DNA of 64,000 nt. Origin: Juglans regia (lineage: Eukaryota > Streptophyta > Magnoliopsida > Fagales > Juglandaceae). The DNA lies in assembly GCF_001411555.2 (NCBI RefSeq), contig NW_023362286.1:29136-93135 (forward strand), read 5' to 3'. Positions 33,322 through 41,750 of the stretch are shown in pieces (position 1 is the stretch's first letter; every line of letters begins with the position of its first letter). Below the pieces are notes generated by a model that saw only the letters and a program-made list of their open reading frames with translations, was not told the DNA's origin and did not search any database. A program made the translations under genes and the position numbers.

Positions 33322-34087
33322 TCACGCAAATGCAAATCTCTTTACAAATAGTGACCATCATGCAAATGCAATCATCAATCATCGAGAGGGCCATAATATT
33401 GTGAGTCCACCTGCAAGTAGTTTAAAAAATTGGGTAAAGATCATGCAAAAAATCTCATTATTTATTCAGCATAGAAACACATATGCCTACATTGTCGTAA
33501 ATGTCTAGTTGCCTCTTTATTATTGATTATTATTTAGAAACTACTTAGCCACTGCAATAACATGTGGACCCCAAACATTTCTTGTCGGCTAAACAAAAAT
33601 TACAAGGAAAAATATAGATTTATATCTTAGACCCAAAACCCCAAAACACCTATGGAGACCCAAAACAATGCAAGTTTCATCATACGTAAGAATTGATTAA
33701 AGATTAGAGATAATGCCATGACATCGTTTTCTTTTTCGAAAAGAATATTTCATTCATGAATTAGTCATACCACATACTTATAGAAAAGACATAACTAAAA
33801 AATGGCAAACTCATCATCTTTGATTCTTTCCATGACCTCCGTACCTATCATTCTATACTAGAGGTACATACGGCACGCTGTGCTTTCAGGATTCTACATC
33901 ATACCAAATTTTTGTGAAATTTTACTATTTAAGTAATTATAATCCACTTACCAAAATTTAAAAAATTAAATAAAATCAAGGAAAAAAATACAGATAGGGT
34001 GAACCGTCTATTCTGCATAATGATGCCTACAAGGCTACAGCCAATCCACTGGGTTTTAAATTTTGGTCAAAAATACAGAGAAAGTAC
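33322..34087. other. No recognisable feature
   Basis: Short direct repeat of CATCACGCAAATGCAA-like and CATCATGCAAATGCAA strings at 33320-33375, then ordinary AT-rich DNA. No gene is supported. Confidence 0.45.
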
Positions 34088-34278
34088 AGGTAAATACTGC
34101 TCTTTTTTTTTTTATAAAGAAACTGATCTCATTAATCATAGTCGAACACTTATATGAAACCGATAGAACCAAATAATGGAACCAAATTACATCATGTCCT
34201 TTGTAACCAGCGGTAAAATACAATTTGGACATATCTCAATACCATAGACATCTTCTATGCATTCGAGAGCCGCCTTTG

Positions 34279-34660
34279 CTAAACTGTGAGCTGCCATGTT
34301 AGCTTCTCGATGTGCATGTGAAACTGACAAGTAGCAAATGAGTCAAGTATAAATCTTGCATCTACCATGAGATATCCACCCATACTCCAATTGGAAGTAT
34401 CTTGGTTCAGTAGGTCCACTACTTGTTTTGAATCCCCCTCTAGACAGAATTGCCTCAATCCAAATTCCTTGCAAAAAACGGTTGCCAAAAGTAGCCCATA
34501 GGCTTCAGCATAGAAAGAATTACCTCTTAGGGGTCTGTTAGCATGAAGGGCACCTATCACAAAACCTTGATGATCTCAGATGATAACTCTTATGCCAATG
34601 CTCACCTCCCTCGATTGTACAGCTGCATCCCAGTTAACCTTGAGACACCCTACTGTAGGT
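34279..34660 (-). pseudogene. LINE-D RNase H domain
   Basis: The N-terminal strand (NWDAAVQSREVSIGI, near 34640-34600) precedes VIGALHANRPLRGNSFYAEA with the catalytic glutamate in YAEAYGLL. CLEGDSKQVVDLLNQ follows with the next aspartate. It is broken by one stop near 34580 and loses the frame near the C-terminus. Confidence 0.75.
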
Positions 34661-34679
34661 TTTGACCATCTATGAGCCC

Positions 34680-35144
34680 TTACCAGAGACTTGGGATTAA
34701 GTCCAACTTCCTGTTGGAGTGCCTCCTTATGAGATAAAAGTTCTGCCTTGGCCTATTTAGTGACAGCACTTGGGTGTTTAAATCTTTTCCATGTAAACAG
34801 TCATTCCTTCTAGACCATATAACCCTCATTGTGACTACTACCTCATCAAGTTCCCCTAGATCAAGAGTGTCAACAAGGGCTGCCCATACATTGAAAACCA
34901 AATCACTCTGGATAGATAGCTTCTGCACTTTCTTTGTTCCTTGACACCACACATCCTTAGCAGCAATACATTCCCATAGAGCATGGCCAGAGGTCTCAAA
35001 TTCTTGGTTGCATATCAGGCAAAGGCTATCCTCTACTACCTTCCTCCTTTTCAAGTTAGATAGAGTGGGGAGAGCCTCACTACAGGCTCTCCATAAAAAC
35101 ATCTTAGTGGCAGGGGGACTTTTAGTTTCCAAATAGTCCTCCAC
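34680..35144 (-). pseudogene. LINE-D zf-RVT domain
   Basis: SPPATKMFLWRACSEALPTL, SNLKRRKVVEDSLCLICNQE and ETSGHALWECIAAKDVW contain the CX2C...HX4C zinc cluster intact. The following region (VFNVWAALVDTLDLGELDEV, WSRRNDCLHGKDL) is the normal spacer to RNase H. Confidence 0.8.
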
Positions 35145-35339
35145 ACTTGGTTGTACCTGGTTCTGACTGAGGATTCCCCTTCTAGTTCTCTTTCCATCTA
35201 TTCCCTGAGATGATAGCCACTTTTGACTGTGTAGATGCCATTAGGAGTAAACTTCCATGTTAAATTGTCTTCTCTCCCCCCTAAGCTAATTGGAATGGCT
35301 TTGATGCTATCTATTTCCTATTGAGAAAAATGTTCATAG

Positions 35340-35964
35340 AGGAGAGATTCCATCTATTGCTTCAGTTGAGGGTCAATGAGATCACAAACTTTGTCACACC
35401 AGCAATCTTCTTCTCGAATTGTCATAATTTTTTGAGAGGGTAAGGAAGGTATCCATTTGTCTTGCCATATATTTACTTTTTGGCCATTTCCAACCCTTCA
35501 TATGTGACCTTTCTTCAACAATTTTAAACCTGCATATATGCCTCTCGATGTAAAAGGAAGCCATGTCCCCAAGTTTGCTTCAAACAACCCAACCTTGTTA
35601 AAATATTTTTGCTTTAGAATTTTTCTCACTAGGGATGTTGGATTTTGTAGGACCTCCAACCTTGCTTCGATAGCAAAGTAGTATTAAACACCTCAGATCT
35701 CTGAAACCAAGGCCTCCTATTTCCTTGCTGTTATTGAGTTGCTTCCAATTGTCCCACTGAATTTTGGAGGAATTTTCATTAAATCCCCACCTCAACTTCC
35801 CGAACATCTGGTTCAACTTACTAGTAATAGATGCTGGTAGCAAAAACATTCCCATTGCATAAGTGGGGATGGCTTGGAAGACTGCCTTGAGAAGGATTTC
35901 CTTGCCTGCAATAGATAGAAACTTAGTTTTCCAATTGGTTACTCGAGTCCAGATCCTGTCAATT
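35340..35964 (-). pseudogene. LINE-D reverse transcriptase C-terminal region
   Basis: DRIWTRVTNWKTKFLSIAGK, EILLKAVFQAIPTYAMGMFL, LPASITSKLNQMFGKLRWGF and WDNWKQLNNSKEIGGLGFRD form the thumb/connection part of a plant LINE reverse transcriptase. Frame breaks come after 35598, and weak homology continues (the aromatic-rich segment before zf-RVT) to about 35340. No catalytic motif is present. Confidence 0.75.
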
Positions 35965-36255
35965 AGGTAAATATTGTTGTTGCACCATGTTGGACAGAAT
36001 TAGAGAGATGAAAAAAAAAAAAGTAAAGATAAATATTGTTGTTGCTTTTTCTTAAATCTTCTCATAAAACTCTTTGAAGATTCCTCTCATTATAATAGAA
36101 ATTTCAATTTTTTTATATAATGATAAAAAAATATTTTTTATTAATGTTGTGAATAATTATTTTTTAAATATTTAAAACTATAAAAATATAATTTTTTTTT
36201 TTACACTTATAAAACAAACTCGTACTACATCATTAAAAAATGTAGCACTGCTAGG

Positions 36256-36432
36256 TAGGGGTGTTCATCCGGATCCGGATGCTAAAATCCGGGCGGTTAT
36301 CCGTCCGGATTAATCCGGATTTAATCCTGGCGGATAACCGGATTAAATCCGGATTGTAACCGGATATCTGGATTTAATCCGGATCCGGATTATAACCAGA
36401 TTTAATCCGGGTTATAACCGGATAAATCTGGT
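36256..36432 (+). mobile_element. hAT-like element end with CCGGATCCGGAT repeats
   Basis: TAGGGGTGTTCATCCGGATC at 36256-36275 is a typical end of plant hAT-type non-autonomous elements. It is followed by about 170 bases of repeated ATCCGGAT/GGATTTAATCCGG/ATAACCGGAT palindromic units. The opposite end (CACCCCTA) was not found downstream, so the element is partial or decayed. Confidence 0.55.
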
Positions 36433-37046
36433 TTTTGTTTTATTTTTTATTTTTTTAAAAATACTTTAAAACTTAAAAAAATGATTGTATAGCACTTATT
36501 TTATTTTTTTTAAATACTTTAAAACTTAAAAAAAACTTAAATTGCCCATATTGTTTTAAAAAGATAATTTAAACACTTTTTAAAATATTTTTATAAAAAA
36601 AAATATGGCATCAATTAGGGTGAAGGTTCAACCCATTGAATATAAAATTTCTGCTAATTAATGATGTATCAAGTCTTGTGAATAGACATCAATGGTTTAA
36701 TGGCATATGATCTTACTAGAGACAAATTAAGAAAATTTGAATAATGTAATGAAAATTGACACTATTTCTTGGTGGCACCACATGGATGAAGATACAAATG
36801 AAGCTGCCTGCAAAATGGGATTATTTCACCCATTTCACAACAAATGTTCTAAGAATAACACCTAAATTACAAAATTATTTTAAACTTAAATTACAAAATT
36901 TTTGGTTATATAACAGAAAAATGGATGACTTGACTCAACAGAAGAAAAGGTCATGCTTTGAAAATTATATTATAGATAAACGAATATGCTTCTGAGTCCC
37001 AAATAAAAAAACTCATAAATGGATCCAGATCTCATGCAAACGTTTT
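36433..37046. other. AT-rich DNA, no supported gene
   Basis: ACTTTAAAACTTAAAAAAA recurs at 36460-36480 and 36517-36536. A 79-codon open frame at 36756-36995 is unrecognised. It may belong to the carrier of the downstream gene fragments. Confidence 0.35.
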
Positions 37047-37365
37047 GCAGTAGTTCAGATGGAAAAGATACTAGCGGCTATCTCTTCCCTTGATCCATTT
37101 TGGAACATTAAAAAGTTTGGAACTGGGTGTGTCTTCAATAGGCTGGCACTCTATGGATATGATGCCCCAATAAAAAATAAACCTCCTGGGAAGACATGTA
37201 ATTGTTGGCTAAAATGGTGCTGCTTCTGCTGTGGATCTAGAAAGAAGAACAAGAAAAAGAAGTCCATTGACAAAAAGCTGCTGAAAAATAAGGAGTTTTC
37301 AAGTCATATACATGCACTAGAGAATATTGAGGAGGGAATTGAAACTGCACAGAGAAGTTAATCCC
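37047..37365 (+). pseudogene. Cellulose synthase (CesA6-like) exon fragment
   Basis: After a possible splice acceptor (TTTTGCAG at 37043-37050) the frame encodes FGTGCVFNRLALYGYDAPIK, then PPGKTCNCWLKWCCFCCGSR, a lysine-rich stretch, and HIHALENIEEGIETA. In plant CesA proteins GTGCVFRRQALYGYDAP with the following cysteine/lysine-rich loop and HALENIEEG lies in the cytosolic catalytic region of cellulose synthase. Here the conserved RRQ is NRL and homology stops after ENIEEGIE. Only this segment, a small part of a protein of about 1080 residues, is present, so it is a captured or relict fragment. Confidence 0.8.
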
Positions 37366-37388
37366 ATCCCAAACAACCAATTACTAAC

Positions 37389-37675
37389 CTTGAACAAATT
37401 CCTCTAAGTTAACATCATCAGCCAATGTCATCCTTGATGTGTGTATCTGCAGTCTAGAAATGCAAGGTTTAAATATTCAATGAAACAAAAATGTCAGATT
37501 AAAAGTTCACTACCTCACCTCTTTGTACCGACTGCATCAATTTCATCAATGAAAACAATTAAAGGTGAGAGGTCATCAGCTACTCTGAAGAGTTCCCTCA
37601 CTAATTTTGGGCCATCACCAAGTATTTTTTAATCAATTCACTCCCAACAACACGCAAGAAAGTTAGATAGTCATC
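37389..37675 (-). pseudogene. 26S proteasome ATPase RPT2 exon fragments
   Basis: Exon 37675-37519 (acceptor TTTCCAG, donor GTGAGG) encodes [13 protein letters not shown] and, after a one-base deletion in the YLGDG codons, [20 protein letters not shown] and [13 protein letters not shown]. That includes the Walker B box FIDEID. Exon 37446-37389 (acceptor CTGCAG, donor GTTAGT) encodes IHTSRMTLADDVNLEEFV. In intact RPT2 about 70 residues lie between them, here replaced by 72 bases, so an exon is lost. RPT2 is a base-ring ATPase of the proteasome. Introns are kept, so the fragment came from genomic DNA and not from mRNA. Confidence 0.85.
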
Positions 37676-38279
37676 CTGGAAATTAAAAGCATGTTAAGCA
37701 TTAACAAGAATACAACATAAGAAAGATAGGAGACAAGAACAAAAAGGAAAAATAGTACAACTTGCCTTTTTTCATTTCATATAAACCAAACAAACAGAAG
37801 GAAATAAAGGGAACCTTAAGAAGAGGAAAAATATTGTCAACAGTTTTGTGGTTATCTAGTAAGAAAAAACTTGTATGGCTAGTTGTCTTTGTCAATGCTT
37901 ATGTGAATAATTTATTTTTTACATTAATTATGACATGTTAATGTTACTGTTCCTTGAACCATCTTAGCCTATTCACTTGACAAAGCAATTTGTCCTATTC
38001 TAGTAGTAACTACCCAACTATGTGGTCTCAATTAGGTATGAGCTAAAAGCTACTTCATTCATTTTGTCATGATTTTACTTGTATTCATGCTCATACATCA
38101 AGTGCATTTAATCCATGAAAAGTTAAGACACATGAGAGTTGTTCATCATGTCTTTTTTACTGTCTTCATCTCGGCTCACATAAGTGATATTTATTATTTT
38201 ATGAGTTTTGTCAAATTAGTGACAAAAAGGGTGAGATTTAAATGTACTGTTGAGAGGGAGTTAAAAAGTCTTTGCGCTA
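37676..38279. other. RPT2-side intron-like DNA passing into copia-like DNA
   Basis: AT-rich with no conserved frame. The first part continues upstream of the RPT2 exon on the minus strand and could be its intron. The last part precedes the GGGGGAGTA repeats of a copia-like 3' region. Confidence 0.3.
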
Positions 38280-39297
38280 AAAGATCTTTTGTGAAGGGGG
38301 AGTAAAAAGTGAGGGGGAGTAGCAATAGAAGACTAAGGGGGAGTAGCACCAGTAAAGTAGTGTAACTAAAATTCGTTTGTGGCTAATGATTAATTTTAAT
38401 ATTTTGTGAAATATGGTTTAGTTCAGTTCCAAATCTAATTTCATTGATTTTCAAGTGAATGCTTTGAAGTGAACTTTTAATATTAGTTAATGATGCTTCA
38501 CGAGATCTTGGTCTACTAGTTGTTTTTGTCTCAGGTACACTTTACATTCATCAAATTGGTTTTGTTATAAATCCGCCAAAGGGAGAGATTGTAGATGTAA
38601 GACATTCCTCAAGTTGACTTTGTCACCAATCCGCAAAATGGGAAGATTGTAGATGTAAAAGTTTAGTTAAGACTAGGAAACTAAGTTGATAAGTTTGTAT
38701 AGGATTAGGTGACTAAAATGATAGAGTTTATCCTATCATTAAGTTGGTAATTTTGGATGAATGTAAATTATTTATTGATTTTATCTATAACAATATTAAG
38801 TTTATCTATGAGGTATTAGAGGTTGTTTAGAAAAGTCATAAGTGGAAAACTCGAGTCTCAAGGAATCTGCATTTATCCAAATAAGAGGTTGATCTGAAAT
38901 CTGTTACTGCAATGAAGAGTTATCGCGAAATGTCAGCATTTCATCAGGAGACGATTTCACGATCGACAACAAAGTTCTACTGCAGATCAAATTCCTATCA
39001 GACTCATTCCGTCAGTAGACTCCTACTACAGATTAAACTTCTATGAGATTTGTTCCATTAGCAGAATCTTACTGCAATTGGAATTGATTTTCAGATGATT
39101 TATTCAAGGGATCCTATTGGTTATGATCAGTATAAATTTAGATCTACACATTTTCTAGAGCACTTTCTAGTGCATTGTTTGGTGAGAAAATTTCTCAGTG
39201 AATTTTCATATTTGTGATCTCTCTTTGAGTGTGATCGTGCTTCGAGTGTGGATGATCGTGTGATTGGACTTCAGTTTTAGTTTTTTTTTTTTTTTTA
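38280..39297 (+). repeat. Copia-like 3' end and LTR fragment
   Basis: AGGGGGAGTA recurs at 38296-38345. Then AATCCGCCAAAGGGAGAGAT at 38569 is repeated as AATCCGCAAAATGGGAAGAT at 38628, each followed by TGTAGATGTA. A purine-rich tract leading into TGTAGATGTAA looks like a polypurine tract plus LTR start, duplicated with a period of 59 bp. CAGTATAAATTTAG near 39129 could be the LTR TATA box. No coding domain is seen. The lineage (SIRE-like) is a guess. Confidence 0.4.
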
Positions 39298-39637
39298 AAT
39301 CTTTTACACGATTTAGGTTCTCCATTTTTAGTTGTTTTGTTTCAGTGTAGAATGTTGACCTTGCTCAAGAAAAAAAAAAAATCGTACAAAACATGGGCCC
39401 CTTTAGCGAACCATTGGTCTTGGCTCATTTGTTCAAGCTTGATCCATAAAGGAATGCTATAGCTGGTAGCTATCGTAATTTGCTTTTGAGAAATCGTTGA
39501 ATTTGGACCTATTTAGTTGTCGTTCTATATTCACCCTTCAGGTGTAAGGTTTGAATTTGGGTGTAAACAATTTCTAGGGACCTTTAGACTGAGAGAACTA
39601 CAACTAAAAATGGAGAACCTAAATCGTGTAAAAGATT
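39298..39637. repeat. 38-bp inverted repeat with 264-base loop
   Basis: 39298-39335 and 39600-39637 are exact reverse complements (AATCTTTTACACGATTTAGG and TTTTTAGTTGT at the two ends of the left arm). The left arm is preceded by a T-run and the right arm followed by an A-run. The spacer has no recognised content. It may be a MITE or foldback element, or an inverted duplication. Confidence 0.8.
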
Positions 39638-39739
39638 AAAAAAAAAAAAGATGCAAATCATTACTACCATGAAGATGTAAATCAGGTAACCTCAGACAAT
39701 TTTCCAATAATTGACGGGAAAAACAAACCTGACAACTCT

Positions 39740-40003
39740 TTCGAGTCCCAAGTTCAACTAAAAAATAAAAGATAACAACAATTATAAGATGCTAAAAAAG
39801 TCATATGAACCCTCCGGATAAATAGAAAACAGAAGAGTTGCATACGCCCAAAGTCAAAATAAACAATCTCGAACCAACAAACCTGATGAATGAGAGGCCA
39901 ACCTTCATTCTTTATCTTTTGTAATATGTTTCTCAAGTGCAAGTTTGGCTACATCTTGCTCTGCTGCTTTTCGATGTGAAAATGTGTTGGGAGAAGTATA
40001 AGT
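39740..40003 (-). pseudogene. Inverted partial copy of DRB exon 2 and intron 2
   Basis: The minus strand from 40000 reads YTSPNTFSHRKAAEQDVAKL, then ALEKHITKDKE (frameshifted from ALE..I.KIKNEG). It continues to a CATCAG|GTTTGTTGG junction and into intron sequence down to about 39750. It is the reverse complement of 43000-43210 with modest divergence, and it preserves the dsRBD1 codons better than the plus-strand copy. It is a relict of a rearranged duplication of the neighbouring DRB locus. Confidence 0.75.
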
Positions 40004-40640
40004 TTTAAATTGCGGTGCATGTTGAGACCCCTCATTAGCAGTGCAATACAATGGTAGCGAAATTGCAGGCCGTTGAGCGTATTCTTGCTAACCTGTGTTA
40101 CAATTTTTCTATACTCCCAGGCTGTCTGGCTATAATCCCTCCCTTTGATGCTTATTTGTAATCATTCTACACATCATGGGGATGTTCGTATCGTGCCATA
40201 TCTAGTTGCGTAGTTTATTTATTTCAATGTCAATACAGCCTAGTGAAGTTGCTTGTATTGCTTATTTCTATTGAATTACCTTTGTCTCATTAGCCATTGA
40301 ATACCCTGAATATCTTCCTTGCCATTCTTGTTCTGTGCATAAAGTAATGTAGTTCTTTTATACCTTTTTGGGTTGCTGAATTGTAAGTTAACTTCTTGTG
40401 AGATTTTGCAGGATGCCGATTGCTACCTTGCCAGTGAATCAAGCCCTATCGTGTTCAGTAGCCCAGTAAACAAAATAACTTGCGTCTTACTGTGTATGTA
40501 TTTAGTTAGATCTTTTTTTTGGATCTTTTTTTTTTTTTTTTGGATCTGTATTACTTCTTCGCTACCTTGTCAGTGTTGTCGCATCAAGTGGTTGCTTTAA
40601 GTCCTCAACAGAACCCGAAGATTCTGCTCTTTTAGCTATT
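40004..40640 (+). repeat. Direct duplication of DRB intron sequence
   Basis: AAATTGCGGTGCATGTTGAG near 40009 through GTGGTTGCTT near 40595 matches 43249-43912 in the same order with few differences. Shared marks include GCAGGATGCCGATTGCTACC (about 40409 and 43652). The downstream copy has an extra insertion near 43750-43830. It lies back to back with the inverted copy at 39740-40003. Confidence 0.8.
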
Positions 40641-40987
40641 TGTTCTTTTTATTTTTTTGCCTTCTATTGTTTTGTTCCAGACTCGAGAGGGAGTAAAAAA
40701 ATAATTTATTAAACTTCTCCAGCGTTGCAACTCGAGATATGCATTTCTTTTCCATAATTTCCTCTGAGACCGACTAACAAGCGGGAACTTATGTTTTTAT
40801 ATTGACTATCTTCTTGAATTATTTATTCCTTTATTTGGTATGATTGCAACTTGCTAGCAGGCTCATGCTGTAGTTCGGTTTTCTCAGAGGAAAAATAAAT
40901 GGGTAACTTATGTTATTCAAGAATTCTTCTTTTTCGAGTTCGTGTTTCATTTTTGTAGAAGGAAGTCGTCGAAGGAATTGGTAATAT

Positions 40988-41536
40988 CTGTTTCGTATCT
41001 CCTTTACAGAGAATATCTTTAGGCATCTGCATATTCCACCACCTAGTACTAGGGAGCGGCCTTGGCAATTGTTTGACAGTGTTTTCACAGGAGATATTAT
41101 TGTGCCAGATTCGGAATCCACATATCTTACCATATCTTGACCTCTTCTCCGCTGGCAATTCTCCAAATCAGATTGCCGAACTGATGCTTTTTCATGTATA
41201 AGAAGGTCTTTATGCACCCCTTGAATTTCGCCTTTTTTTTTTATCTTGCCTTTGTATGCATAGGTGACAGGCACTCTTGACTGTAAAACAATCATCATTT
41301 ATATGTATGGAGTCCATTAAATTGGTGGCATGGGCTGCGGCTATCTTTACGATCTGTTTCGTATCTTCTTTCCAGAAAATATCTTTAGGCATCTGCATAT
41401 TCCACCACCTAGTACTAGGGAGCGGCCTTGGCAATTGTTTGACAGTGTTTTCACAGGAGATATTATTGTGCCAGATTCGGAATCCGCTTATCTTACCATA
41501 TCTGGACCTCTTCTCCGCTGGCAATTCTCCAAATCA
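40988..41536. repeat. 183-bp direct repeat, two copies 366 bp apart
   Basis: 40988-41170 and 41354-41536 start CTGTTTCGTATCT and end CAATTCTCCAAATCA, and differ at only a few positions. On the plus strand the second copy stays open and encodes ENIFRHLHIPPPSTRERPWQ, then LFDSVFTGDIIVPDSESAYL. The first carries a stop (ATATCTTGA). Each is preceded by an acceptor-like TTTACAG or TTTCCAG. It may be a duplicated exon, but I do not recognise the protein. Confidence 0.75.
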
Positions 41537-41734
41537 TACCATCTTTAGCAGTATTGATTGCTGAACTGATGCTTTTTAGTATAAGAAGGTCTGAACCAGG
41601 CTTTTGCCTGCAAAATAGAGCTGCTCACCAGAGTTAGGGTACGCTTAATTTTTCTTTTAATTAATTTATTTTTTTCTGTGGTTTAGGGTTCGCTTATTTA
41701 AGTCATCTCTTCTGGTCTGTACTCAGTCACTGCT

Positions 41735-41750
41735 TCTCTCTCTCTCTCTC
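41735..41750 (+). repeat. CT microsatellite just before the DRB start codon
   Basis: TTCTCTCTCTCTCTCTC runs directly up to the ATG at 41751. CT-rich 5' untranslated leaders are common in plant genes and support the start choice. Confidence 0.7.

Larger units (their letters stand above)
34100..35964 (-). mobile_element. 5'-truncated LINE with target-site duplication (LINE-D)
   Basis: Reverse transcriptase C-terminus, zf-RVT and RNase H lie in order on the minus strand, ending in an A-run (T-rich 34101-34113). AGGTAAATACTG at 34088-34099 and AGGTAAATATTG at 35965-35976 form a 12-bp duplication with one mismatch. This sets the body and shows truncation within ORF2. The protein is clearly different from LINE-A, so it is another L1 family. 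Confidence 0.75.
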
